Part shown: positions 11,582 through 19,787 of the stretch, in pieces
How the letters are laid out: every line of letters starts with the position of its first letter
Numbering within the stretch: the stretch's first letter is position 1
Assembly (NCBI GenBank): GCA_964624165.1
Contig: CAZUWG010000008.1
Location: forward strand, 1-23,268
Direction of reading: 5' to 3'
DNA from: OLB19 sp964624165
Lineage (GTDB): Bacteria > Patescibacteriota > Minisyncoccia > Phycocordibacterales > UBA918
Length of the DNA stretch: 23,268 nt
Translations under genes and position numbers: made by a program
The notes under the pieces: model-generated
What the model saw: only the letters and a program-made list of their open reading frames with translations
Databases searched by the model: none
What the model was told of the DNA's origin: nothing

Positions 11582-13375
11582 ATGCCTGAAGCACAGACTA
11601 AAAAACCAGCCGGCCTACGTACGTACGCTGACGACTACCAGAGACTAAGTGGCAAGGATGATATTCCTCTAGCACCAAACAAACAGGCTACACCCCCTCC
11701 TCCCGAGGAAGAGTCCTTTGCGGATATGGTAGACAACGTCCGCGACGCTGCTACGCCTTCGACTCATTCGGTCACTATCAATGATGCTCCCGCCACTCAA
11801 AACGACGTGCGCGAGGTAGTAGCAGCATACGACACAAGCGACGACATGATAGAGGAGCGCTTTGATGATCTTGATGTCACCCTCAACAATGAGGATTCCG
11901 AAGAAGTGACATCGACCCGAGTGGCAGAGGATGTGGCTGCGCATACTGTGGATGTTGACGCCTTACTCACTGACGCAAACAGTGCCGCTGTTGGTGTAAG
12001 AAGTCAAGATGTGAGTTTTCGAGATGATAATGGCGAGAGTGGTAATGCAAATATCATCCGAGAAACCAAGGGTGAAAGATTTCATCTGTTTCCTGCCATT
12101 ATCGAGAGTATCAAGAGTTGGTTTATTACCAAGCAAGAAGATAAGAATGCCAAAGAAGCCGCCAAGCCAACCGTCATCAACCCCGAAACCCGAAAAGAAA
12201 GACTCAAGGAAGCCGCTCGCCACAGCGCTCTACCAAAAGGGGCCCAGGTCTTGGTCGCTAAAGATGCGGACTCTGTTTCTAGAGATAAAAAAGCTGCTGA
12301 AAGTGACGGGCTTTTGATTAAAGACAAGACCGAAATTCCTACCCCGACTTGGAGTCATGTGGTTGATGAGGAAAGCGAAACAAAAGAAGTGCCTGTTTCA
12401 AAAGCTCCAGACACCCCCACCACAAAAGCCTCCCCGGAAGCAGCGCCCACCAAAACGGCTACAAAAAAAGCTCCCTCTACCACACCTGATCAGACGACCT
12501 CTACACCTGAAGCTTCTGATACAAAGAACCGCCTCAAATCTACACCCAAAAAACCCGCGCCCGCCCCTACCACTACTTCTTCCAAACCTGCAGAAAGTAC
12601 AGACGACACCACTACTTCACCACTTCCAGAGACTGATCACACTTCAGCACCAACACCCACTAAATCTCCTGCGCAAAGCGACACTTCCCAAACCATTCCA
12701 GTGAATGCCCAGTACGAGGAGGAAACTCAAAGCAAGCCACGATTTTACCTTACACTCATTTTAGCAATTTCAATCGCGATTGTACTCGGTGGCTCGGTGG
12801 CTTACGGTGTGTATATAGTGACCCAAGGCAACGAGCGAGCAGGGATGCAGGCTGTTTCAAGTGCTACGGTTTTTGATGAGCAGATCGGACTTTCTGCAGT
12901 TAACCCATTCAATTTCTTACAAGAAGCCTCACAAACAATCGCCAACACGGAAAATACCATCCTCCACCTATATCCGACAATCACCACCAACGAAGGTGCT
13001 GTCACCGTACTCTCTCCAGAAGCCCTACTGCGACCACTCAATACCAGCATTACCGATCCGTTTTTGCGCGCGATCGAAAACCTTACCTTCGGCTCTACAC
13101 GCACACAAGTGCCATTTATCGTGATCACGGTCAACGATTTTGATATTGCATTTGCAGGTATGCTGAGTTGGGAACAATCTCTCGCCGATGATCTTGCCCC
13201 TTTCTTGGGTGAAGCGACTACCGAACCTTTTACTGACGTCAGATTCGCCAATCAAGATCTGCGTCTCTCAGACCGAATCGACGATGAGCTGGTCTACACC
13301 TTCATCAACAAACGCATCATTATCATCACCACCGACCGTAACGCACTTCAAGACATCAACACCCTCTTGCAATAA
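11582..13375 (+). CDS. Long low-complexity single-span membrane protein
   Basis: The 597-residue protein has three parts. Residues 1-275 are acidic and probably disordered. Residues about 277-373 are extremely rich in Thr, Pro, Ser, Lys and Ala. One membrane segment follows (about 388-412: FYLTLILAISIAIVLGGSVAYGVYIV). The last 180 residues form an ordered domain ending VYTFINKRIIIITTDRNALQDINTLL. Basic residues before the membrane segment suggest N-in, which would place the C-terminal domain outside. I know no function for it. comM begins 4 nt after its stop, so the two are co-transcribed. Confidence 0.8.
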   Translation: MPEAQTKKPAGLRTYADDYQRLSGKDDIPLAPNKQATPPPPEEESFADMVDNVRDAATPSTHSVTINDAPATQNDVREVVAAYDTSDDMIEERFDDLDVTLNNEDSEEVTSTRVAEDVAAHTVDVDALLTDANSAAVGVRSQDVSFRDDNGESGNANIIRETKGERFHLFPAIIESIKSWFITKQEDKNAKEAAKPTVINPETRKERLKEAARHSALPKGAQVLVAKDADSVSRDKKAAESDGLLIKDKTEIPTPTWSHVVDEESETKEVPVSKAPDTPTTKASPEAAPTKTATKKAPSTTPDQTTSTPEASDTKNRLKSTPKKPAPAPTTTSSKPAESTDDTTTSPLPETDHTSAPTPTKSPAQSDTSQTIPVNAQYEEETQSKPRFYLTLILAISIAIVLGGSVAYGVYIVTQGNERAGMQAVSSATVFDEQIGLSAVNPFNFLQEASQTIANTENTILHLYPTITTNEGAVTVLSPEALLRPLNTSITDPFLRAIENLTFGSTRTQVPFIVITVNDFDIAFAGMLSWEQSLADDLAPFLGEATTEPFTDVRFANQDLRLSDRIDDELVYTFINKRIIIITTDRNALQDINTLLQ

Positions 13376-13379
13376 TCCT

Positions 13380-14888
13380 ATGTCAGTGACACAAGTCTTT
13401 ACGATTGAGCCACACGTTCTAAAGGGAACGGTGGTGTCGATTGAGGCTGATGTGACGAGAGGTTTGCATTCATTTACAATCGTCGGGCTCGCCGGGAAAG
13501 CTGTGGAGGAAGCGAAAGATCGTGTCGCGTCAGCTTTAAAAAATTCTGGGTTTAAATCACCTAAAAGCAGCAATCACAAAATCACCGTCTCACTCTCACC
13601 GGCCGATATAAAAAAAGAAGGACCCCTGTATGATGTGCCGATTGCACTGGCATATCTTGGTGCCACTGATGCGATACCGGCCCTGCCTAGCGATACCATC
13701 TTTGTTGGCGAACTTTCACTCAATGGAGCCCTGCGTCCTATCAAAGGTGCCCTTTCGATTACCCTGGCTGCTAAAGCAGCAGGATTTTCAACAATCTTTT
13801 TACCGAGCGGAAATGTGCCAGAAGCCTCTTTAGTCTCAGACATCAATATCTACGGAGCCGAGACACTCTTAGATATCGTACGTCATCTTGATATAAAGCG
13901 AGATGATCATATATTACTTTCTCCTGCTGCGCTGTCTGTACTTTCTCCACATACACCAGCCGATCAGGTACGTCTTGAAGATATAAAAGGACAAGAAAGT
14001 GCGAAACGTGCCCTCATCATCGCTGCCGCCGGTCGACACAACATGCTTTTAGTTGGCCCGCCCGGCACTGGAAAAACAATGCTGGCAAAGGCGTTTCGCG
14101 GTTTACTACCACCACTTTCACATGAAGAAGCGCTTGAGGTTTTGAGTATTCATTCGCTAGTGCACCAAGTAAATAGCGCCCTCACTACAGAACCGCCGTT
14201 TCGTGCACCGCATCACTCCGCTAGCCACACCAGCTTAGTCGGCGGCGGTACCCACCCGCAACCGGGGGAGATCACGCTCGCACATAAAGGTGTGCTATTT
14301 ATGGATGAGTTTCCAGAGTTTGAACGACGCAGTATCGACGGCCTTCGCCAACCTCTTGAGGATCGAGTGGTTTCTATATCACGAGTGAAGGCGAGCGTGA
14401 CTTTTCCTGCTGACGTGATTTTAGTTGCTGCACTCAACCCCTATCGCGGCCGGGAAGACGGCACGACCGATTTTCGAACGGCCATGGAAGAAACCTATAA
14501 ACAAAAAATCAGCGGGCCGATACTTGATCGCATAGACTTATGGGTAGAAGCTCCGCATGTCGCATATGAAACATTAACTACAAAAAACACCAACCAAGAA
14601 AGTGAGACCGCCCGCGCCCGTATTGCCGCTGCTAGAATGAGGGCGAGTACTCGCTACAAAGACATCTCCATCACCACCAATAATGAGCTGACGGCTCGTA
14701 TGATTGAAGAAATAATTCCCCTACAGGAAGAAGTGCGTACATTATTAAAAACAGCCAGCCAAAAACTCAATCTCTCACCCCGAGCGTATCATAGAGTGAT
14801 CAAAGTTGCGCGCACCATCGCTGACCTAGAAGATAGTAACGAGATTGAGGCCGCGCATATTTTAGAAGCGCTGCAGTATCGGGTGTAG
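13380..14888 (+). CDS. comM: ComM/YifB family AAA+ ATPase (Mg-chelatase-like)
   Basis: The 502-residue protein has an N-terminal Lon-S5-like domain (VFTIEPHVLKGTVVSIEADV, SLSPADIKKEGPLYDVPIAL, GELSLNGALRPIKG), then an AAA+ core with Walker A GPPGTGKT (about 225-232) and Walker B VLFMDEFPEF, and the family motif FRAPHHSASHTSLVGGG. ISGPILDRIDLWV and the C-terminal helical SPRAYHRVIKVARTIADL complete it. In naturally competent bacteria ComM is a branch-migration helicase acting during recombination. The usual NPCPCG cysteines are replaced here (ALNPYRGRED). The start ATG lies 4 nt after the preceding stop, with no Shine-Dalgarno. Confidence 0.95.
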   Translation: MSVTQVFTIEPHVLKGTVVSIEADVTRGLHSFTIVGLAGKAVEEAKDRVASALKNSGFKSPKSSNHKITVSLSPADIKKEGPLYDVPIALAYLGATDAIPALPSDTIFVGELSLNGALRPIKGALSITLAAKAAGFSTIFLPSGNVPEASLVSDINIYGAETLLDIVRHLDIKRDDHILLSPAALSVLSPHTPADQVRLEDIKGQESAKRALIIAAAGRHNMLLVGPPGTGKTMLAKAFRGLLPPLSHEEALEVLSIHSLVHQVNSALTTEPPFRAPHHSASHTSLVGGGTHPQPGEITLAHKGVLFMDEFPEFERRSIDGLRQPLEDRVVSISRVKASVTFPADVILVAALNPYRGREDGTTDFRTAMEETYKQKISGPILDRIDLWVEAPHVAYETLTTKNTNQESETARARIAAARMRASTRYKDISITTNNELTARMIEEIIPLQEEVRTLLKTASQKLNLSPRAYHRVIKVARTIADLEDSNEIEAAHILEALQYRV

Positions 14889-14925
14889 GAAAAGGCCGGC
14901 GAAGCTTTGCTTCGCCGGCCTTTTC
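14889..14925. terminator. 17-bp shared terminator between comM and the M23 gene
   Basis: Arms 14889-14905 and 14909-14925 pair perfectly over 17 bp with loop TTT. GAAAA and TTTTC ends make it usable from both convergent genes. Confidence 0.92.
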
Positions 14926-14936
14926 TTTAACAATCC

Positions 14937-15926
14937 TTAAAATGGGTTTCGTGCTCCTCGCACCTCAAAGTGGAGATGGTCACCAGTTGAACGTCCTGTA
15001 TTACCAACCGCGCCGATAGTTTCTCCAGCTGCCACTATCGCTCCGACTCCAACATAGTTTGTGCTCATGTGCGCGTAAAGTGTTTGCGCTCCATTGCCGT
15101 GACGAATTACAACATAGTTTCCATAGCCACCATTCCAGCCGCTACTCTTAGAAACAATCACCTCACCGGCCGCTGCCGAGCGGATTGCGGTTCCGTTTGG
15201 TGCCGCCAGGTCAACTGCGTTGTAACCATGAATACCTTGTGTACGTACTGCACCTGGGACTGGATGCACAAACCCGCCGCTGGCTGCTACGGTATTTGGA
15301 GTACTATTAGATGCCGTATTTGAAGGCGCTTTACCGATTGATTTTGTTGCTGGCTTGTGCAGGTTTCCACCAGGAATCACCAAAGTAGAACCTGCCGACA
15401 ATTCATCGAGTGAGGCAATTTGATTGTACTCAAGAATTTCTTCTGTCTGACCTTCATACTTAGTTGCAATACTCTCGATGGTGTCACCATCTTTCACGAT
15501 GTGTCGCACGCCAACAATTGGTAGAATGACTAAAGTATCCCCGGGATGAATATCAGCTGCGCTCTGCAGATCGTTCGCCCACAAAATAGTATTGCTGTTG
15601 ACCTCAAACATTTCAGCAATCTGAGAGAGAGTGTCTCCTGTCCGCACCGAGTAGAGTGTAATCTCTCCGGCAGAACCGCCGTCCACCAGATCACCGCCGT
15701 ATGGACCGCTCGCCATCAACACTCCTTCATCAAACATAATATCCCCGCCTCCTTTTGCATCTTGCTCTGGAGTGTTGTATGCAGAAAGCATCATTGCTTC
15801 AGCAGGACGAGAGAGTGAAGTGTCTCCTGTACGAGCATATGAGACACTGTTATTAGAAAAGAACGCAGACACGACTCCAACCTGGACCGTAAACGGTACC
15901 ATTAAAAGTATGAAGAGAGGAATCAA
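14937..15926 (-). CDS. Membrane-anchored LysM-LysM-M23 peptidase
   Basis: Read from TTG at 15926, the product is 329 residues: a membrane segment (2-23), a low-complexity linker, LysM 1 (about 89-135), LysM 2 (about 141-186), a Ser/Asn/Thr linker, and an M23 domain (about 219-325). Key M23 residues are Asp239, His286 (YAH) and the HLH pair His317/His319. The usual HxxxD first ligand is changed: the sequence is HGYNAVD, with the nearest His six residues before Asp. Such proteins cut peptidoglycan cross-links at the cell surface. The true N terminus is unresolved: the same frame stays open for 45 more codons (to 16061). Confidence 0.88.
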   Translation of the reverse strand: MIPLFILLMVPFTVQVGVVSAFFSNNSVSYARTGDTSLSRPAEAMMLSAYNTPEQDAKGGGDIMFDEGVLMASGPYGGDLVDGGSAGEITLYSVRTGDTLSQIAEMFEVNSNTILWANDLQSAADIHPGDTLVILPIVGVRHIVKDGDTIESIATKYEGQTEEILEYNQIASLDELSAGSTLVIPGGNLHKPATKSIGKAPSNTASNSTPNTVAASGGFVHPVPGAVRTQGIHGYNAVDLAAPNGTAIRSAAAGEVIVSKSSGWNGGYGNYVVIRHGNGAQTLYAHMSTNYVGVGAIVAAGETIGAVGNTGRSTGDHLHFEVRGARNPF

Positions 15927-16061
15927 TTCAAGCGTTCGCCACGATAAATGCGCGGTAAAGTATGTATGCAGCTGCTCATGGAACGAATCGTGATGAGTGT
16001 TCTGATGTGATGAGTCAGCAGCGTCTTTGTGTGTAGGTAAAATAAATGCTTCTTTAAGGTC
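15927..16061 (-). other. Upstream in-frame extension of the M23 gene without an ATG
   Basis: The 45 codons between a TGA at 16064-16062 and the TTG at 15926 look coding: HEQLHTYFTAHLSWRTLE leads directly into the membrane segment. Only ATT (16043), CTG (15971) and TTG (15926) could start it. A second open frame, shifted by one base, runs from about 16126 into this region (TFFDRNFCARKQAGGET), so a -1 shift near 16058 would join the two. The gap 16062-16304 otherwise shows no gene. Confidence 0.5.
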
Positions 16062-16237
16062 TCACCGCCAGCTTGCTTCCGGGCACAGAAATTTCGATCA
16101 AAGAAAGTAAAAGTGAGCAACGAGGCTCACGTCGAACATTGTACTAGATAGGGGTGGCGAAGCAATTGACGAAATGCACTTTTTCTCACTAAGTAGCTCT
16201 TCGCTCTCTGGTGGCTGTAATAAGCCGTCTTTTTCTA

Positions 16238-16266
16238 TTGTAATTCATCATTTTTTATTGCATAAT
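16238..16266 (+). promoter_or_regulatory. Standard -35/-10 promoter of the lipoprotein gene
   Basis: TTGTAA (16238-16243), a 17-bp spacer and CATAAT (16261-16266) resemble a normal housekeeping promoter. The predicted start near 16273 leaves a leader of about 32 nt. Confidence 0.5.
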
Positions 16267-16304
16267 AATTACAGGGATTGCAAAGACTTTGAAAGGAGTC
16301 TCAG

Positions 16305-16760
16305 ATGAAACTTTTTCTTATGCTTGCCAGTGTGCTTTTGCTTGGCGCCTGCGGTGGGAAGCTGCCAATCACGTACCACCCCGACCGTGAAAACGCCGAG
16401 CTCTTAGAGCACGGCCCCGACCAAGTCGAGTCGCGGACTATCGTCACTGCCAGCGAGGTATACCGCTGGGAGCGTTGTGACTCCAGCTGCCAGCTGTGGG
16501 CGAAAATAAACCGCCTCGAAGATGAGCGGCGCGAACTGAGGGCGAAAATAAACCGCCTCGAAACCCGGCTCACGCAGCACAAACTGAAGGCGCTGAAAAA
16601 GAACCTGCTAGAGCTCTCAAAACAGCTACGGGACTTGAGGGCGGAAGTAAATCAACGTCCTCATAAGTCGGCGGGGGGAGAACAGGCCCAATGCGGGCAA
16701 CTCGAACAGAGCGACCCACAGGTGCGTGAGGAGTGCCGGAGACAAAGAAAGGGGAAGTGA
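16305..16760 (+). CDS. Coiled-coil lipoprotein of unknown function
   Basis: The 151-residue product has a lipoprotein signal (LFLMLASVLLLGAC, lipobox LGAC with Cys16), so it should be lipid-anchored to the outer face of the membrane. Residues about 66-115 are a highly charged coiled coil containing AKINRLE twice, 14 residues apart. At DNA level a 23-bp direct repeat occurs at 16498-16520 and 16540-16562. The C terminus is polar with two cysteines. AAAGGAG (16292-16298) lies 6 nt before the ATG, a strong Shine-Dalgarno that is rare in this window. No family is recognised. Confidence 0.8.
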   Translation: MKLFLMLASVLLLGACGGKLPITYHPDRENAELLEHGPDQVESRTIVTASEVYRWERCDSSCQLWAKINRLEDERRELRAKINRLETRLTQHKLKALKKNLLELSKQLRDLRAEVNQRPHKSAGGEQAQCGQLEQSDPQVREECRRQRKGK

Positions 16761-16768
16761 CCCTCTTC

Positions 16769-16800
16769 GCGCAGCCGTCTTTGCGGCTGCGCATTTTTCT
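16769..16800 (+). terminator. Intrinsic terminator after the lipoprotein gene
   Basis: GCGCAGCCG (16769-16777) pairs with CGGCTGCGC (16784-16792) around TCTTTG, followed by ATTTTTCT. Confidence 0.9.
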
Positions 16801-16830
16801 TTATGATTTTGCATCCCTCTCGTGGCGCGG

Positions 16831-16836
16831 TATCAT
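16831..16836 (+). promoter_or_regulatory. -10 box of the UvrD-like helicase gene
   Basis: TATCAT ends 6 nt before ATG 16843. The in-frame GTG at 16822 lies upstream of this box and is therefore unlikely to be the start. Confidence 0.45.
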
Positions 16837-16842
16837 GCTCGC

Positions 16843-18795
16843 ATGCAACATCTTGAAGGACTCAATCCCGCGCAGCGCGAAGCGGTGGCAACAACCGAAG
16901 GGGCTTTACTCGTTTTGGCTGGTGCCGGCTCAGGGAAGACGCGCGTCATTACTCATCGTATCGTGGAGCTCATCCATAAAGGCGTCGCCCCGCACAACAT
17001 TCTCGCGGTCACCTTCACCAACAAAGCCGCTGCCGAGATGCGCGAGCGCGTACTCTCACTAATGAAAAAGTTTCCCGCCTCAGAGCGTGCTTCTTACGAC
17101 TCGGTCCCTGTCGTTACCACGTTCCACTCTTTTGGTGTACGAACCTTGCGTGAATTTCACCACACCCTCGACCTCCCAAAACATTTCACCATCCACGATC
17201 GCTCCGATAGTACGCGAGCCATCAAGGCTGCCCTCGAGGGAGCGGGTTACTCCATAAAGCAGTTTGAGCCCCGTCGCATCCTCTCTATGATCTCTCGCGC
17301 TAAAGGTGACGCGATCTCTCGCGAATCCTTCACAAATGATGCCGCTTCGTATCCTGAGCGTGTCGCCGCTGAAGTGTGGGAGCGATACGAGCAGATTCTC
17401 AAAGCTGAAAAAGCTCTCGACTTTGACGACCTGTTGGTCAAGACCTACATCCTCCTTCGCGATCATAGTGACGTACGTTCCACGCTCCAAACACGCTACC
17501 AGTATCTCCACGTCGATGAGTATCAGGACACCAACAAAATACAGTTTCACATCGCTCGTCTATTGGCTGAGCAAAGCGGCAATATCTGTGTGGTCGGCGA
17601 TATTGATCAAAATATCTATAGCTGGCGCGGCGCTGACATTAAAAACGTGTTGCAGTTTGAGCGAAACTTTCCTGGCGCCAAGACCATTCTCCTGGAAGAA
17701 AACTACCGTTCCACAAAAACTATCATCGCCGCTTCCAATGATGTGATCGCAAAAAATAGAAACCGTGTAGAAAAAAACGTTTTTACCAACAACGCAGACG
17801 GAGACAACATCACTCTCTACGCGGCTCGCGATGGCATCAGTGAAGCAGAGTATGTGGCACTCACAATAAAAGATCTTTTGAAAAGCAATGTGGCACCCAG
17901 CGATATTGCAGTCCTCTATCGCACCAATTTTCAATCAAGAGGTCTTGAGGAAATCATTCGAAACATGGACATCCCATACCAGCTGCTTGGTACAAAATTT
18001 TTTGAACGAAAAGAAGTAAAAGATGTAATGTCATTCCTGAGACTTGCCCTCAATCCAGAAAGCACTGGCGACTTAGCACGCATCATCAATGTACCGACAC
18101 GCGGCATCGGAAAAGTGACCGCCCTTAAAGTCATCGAAGGGAAGAGGGGTGAGCTTACCGGCGCCACTCGCGAAAAGGTTGATCGCTTCTTTGACATCCT
18201 TTCAGATATTCGTGATACCGCACTCACCGAGAAGATTTCCGAGACGATAAAATTTATTGTCGCGCGCACCGGCCTGGAAACACATTATAAAAAAAGCGGC
18301 ACCGAGGAAGATCTTGAGCGACTCGAAAACCTGCGCGAGCTCGTGACCTCCGCCACGCGCTTTGATGAGCTCGATGCAGAAGAAGCGGTCGAAGCATTTC
18401 TCGAACACGCTGCGCTTCAGAGTGATCAAGATGAACTGCAAGAAAAAGAAATAAAAGATGCCGTACGACTTATGACCGTACATGCTGCGAAAGGACTTGA
18501 GTTCCCATATGTCTTTATCACTGGACTTGAGGAAGGACTCTTTCCTCATGAACGACTTGATGAAAAAGGAGTAGACCACGAAGAAGAGCGTCGACTCTTT
18601 TATGTTGCTCTCACTCGTGCTGGAAAAAAAGTATTTCTCACTTACGCACACATGCGTACTATCTTTGGTACTTCACGTATCAATGTTCCGTCTTCATTTC
18701 TTAATGATATCGATACGGCTTACATCGACACACACAGTGGTGTTGGTGGTCATGATGGGGGAGAGGGATACGAGACGACAGTATGGCTTGACTAA
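16843..18795 (+). CDS. UvrD/PcrA/Rep superfamily 1 DNA helicase
   Basis: This 650-residue 3'-5' helicase acts in repair and replication restart. All SF1A motifs are visible: LNPAQREAV (Q motif), AGAGSGKTRV (Walker A), AVTFTNKAAAEMRERV (Ia), DEYQDTN (Walker B), GDIDQNIYSWRGA (III), LEENYRSTKTI (IV), VRLMTVHAAKGLEFPYVF (V) and EERRLFYVALTRAGK (VI). It is slightly shorter than PcrA (about 720 aa) and lacks most of the C-terminal tail. PcrA and UvrD are both possible names. The start is chosen from the -10 position. Confidence 0.96.
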   Translation: MQHLEGLNPAQREAVATTEGALLVLAGAGSGKTRVITHRIVELIHKGVAPHNILAVTFTNKAAAEMRERVLSLMKKFPASERASYDSVPVVTTFHSFGVRTLREFHHTLDLPKHFTIHDRSDSTRAIKAALEGAGYSIKQFEPRRILSMISRAKGDAISRESFTNDAASYPERVAAEVWERYEQILKAEKALDFDDLLVKTYILLRDHSDVRSTLQTRYQYLHVDEYQDTNKIQFHIARLLAEQSGNICVVGDIDQNIYSWRGADIKNVLQFERNFPGAKTILLEENYRSTKTIIAASNDVIAKNRNRVEKNVFTNNADGDNITLYAARDGISEAEYVALTIKDLLKSNVAPSDIAVLYRTNFQSRGLEEIIRNMDIPYQLLGTKFFERKEVKDVMSFLRLALNPESTGDLARIINVPTRGIGKVTALKVIEGKRGELTGATREKVDRFFDILSDIRDTALTEKISETIKFIVARTGLETHYKKSGTEEDLERLENLRELVTSATRFDELDAEEAVEAFLEHAALQSDQDELQEKEIKDAVRLMTVHAAKGLEFPYVFITGLEEGLFPHERLDEKGVDHEEERRLFYVALTRAGKKVFLTYAHMRTIFGTSRINVPSSFLNDIDTAYIDTHSGVGGHDGGEGYETTVWLD

Positions 18796-18858
18796 GCTCA
18801 CTTTCGTGTTTTTATTTTTTAAGTTGTTTTCCTTTACTAGTGCGTAAAATTGTTTTTC

Positions 18859-18867
18859 TGCTAGAGT
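18859..18867 (+). promoter_or_regulatory. Extended -10 promoter of rsmA
   Basis: TGCTAGAGT ends 11 nt before ATG 18879, giving a predicted leader of about 5 nt. Confidence 0.4.
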
Positions 18868-18878
18868 AGCTCATACAT

Positions 18879-19694
18879 ATGAGCGAACATTTTCTTCATA
18901 AAAAATCTCTTGGCCAAAACTTTCTCAACAATCGCAGCGTCCCCGCCACCATGTGCGACGCTGCCAATATTACAGCCGGTGACGTAGTGCTCGAGATTGG
19001 TCCTGGGACTGGTGCCCTTACCGAGGTGTTGCTTGCCCGCGGCGCGCGCGTAATCGCACTTGAAGCTGATGAGCGCGCCGTCGAGTTTTTACACGAAGCC
19101 TTCAAAGCAGAGCTCAGTGCCAAAGCTCTCACCCTCCACCACATCGACGCGCGCACCTACGATCCGACCTCACTTGGCCTCACTGATCATTCCTTTAAGG
19201 TGGTAGCGAATATTCCATACTACCTATCGGGACTTCTTTTTCGAATCGTTCTCCAAAATCCTATCCAACCGAGCGTGTTGGTTTTTCTTGTGCAGAAGGA
19301 AGTGGCAATGCGAATTGTTGATCCTATTAAAACCGGCAAGCATTCCTTGCTCTCACTCGGGGTAGGGGTCTACGGCACACCTTCATATATAAAGACCGTA
19401 AAGCGTGGCAACTTCACCCCGCCTCCGCGAGTGGACTCCGCCATAGTGAAAGTGGCCAATATCAACAGAGACCACTTTAATCTCTTTGATGAAGCAACAT
19501 TTTTCTCTGTGCTGAAACACGGCTTTAGCCAAAAGCGCAAACAACTTAAAAATAACCTTCTTCCACTCTATAGTAAGGAGGTGCTCGAAGCGGCGTTTAA
19601 AATAGCCTTACTGCCGAGTAATATTCGCGCTGAAGATCTCAGATTTGAAGACTGGTACACACTTGTCCACAGTCTTTCCACAACTTCTCGCTAG
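18879..19694 (+). CDS. rsmA: 16S rRNA (adenine1518-N6/adenine1519-N6)-dimethyltransferase RsmA
   Basis: The enzyme dimethylates two adjacent adenines in the 3'-terminal helix of 16S rRNA late in 30S assembly. The 271-residue protein has KKSLGQNFLNN, the SAM-binding motif VVLEIGPGTGALTE (36-49), an acidic LEADERAVEFL block, the catalytic NIPYY (111-115), LVQKEVAMRIV and the C-terminal FTPPPRVDSAIVKV. The length is normal. It has its own promoter and lies between the helicase and the secretion-like cluster. Confidence 0.97.
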   Translation: MSEHFLHKKSLGQNFLNNRSVPATMCDAANITAGDVVLEIGPGTGALTEVLLARGARVIALEADERAVEFLHEAFKAELSAKALTLHHIDARTYDPTSLGLTDHSFKVVANIPYYLSGLLFRIVLQNPIQPSVLVFLVQKEVAMRIVDPIKTGKHSLLSLGVGVYGTPSYIKTVKRGNFTPPPRVDSAIVKVANINRDHFNLFDEATFFSVLKHGFSQKRKQLKNNLLPLYSKEVLEAAFKIALLPSNIRAEDLRFEDWYTLVHSLSTTSR

Positions 19695-19736
19695 TTTTAC
19701 ACACTACTCACCACACTATCCCCAGTACTACCCACA
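19663..19736 (+). other. Five DnaA-box-like 9-mers at the end of rsmA
   Basis: On the same strand lie TTGTCCACA (19663-19671), CTTTCCACA (19674-19682), TTTTACACA (19695-19703, fits TTWTNCACA), CTATCCCCA (19716-19724) and CTACCCACA (19728-19736). The first two are in the last codons of rsmA, the rest in the 93-bp gap before the next gene. They may be DnaA binding sites or a chance run of CCACA words. Confidence 0.3.
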
Positions 19737-19772
19737 GTCTGTATTTTCTATTACAAAAGACTCTCCTGCGAC

Positions 19773-19781
19773 TGCTATAAT
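19773..19781 (+). promoter_or_regulatory. Consensus extended -10 promoter of the secretion-like cluster
   Basis: TGCTATAAT is a perfect extended -10. It ends 6 nt before ATG 19788. GAGGGG fills the gap but touches the ATG, so it is too close to act as a Shine-Dalgarno. Confidence 0.7.
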
Positions 19782-19787
19782 GAGGGG

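Noticed and set aside
12802..13251. 149-codon open frame antisense to the long membrane protein gene
   Set aside because: It is a shadow without any recognisable motif, opposite a frame with a clear promoter, a membrane segment and a co-transcribed neighbour.
14570..14585. A CATATGAAACAT word inside comM as another parS-like site
   Set aside because: Only one half-site is present; a single half-site in a long gene is expected by chance.
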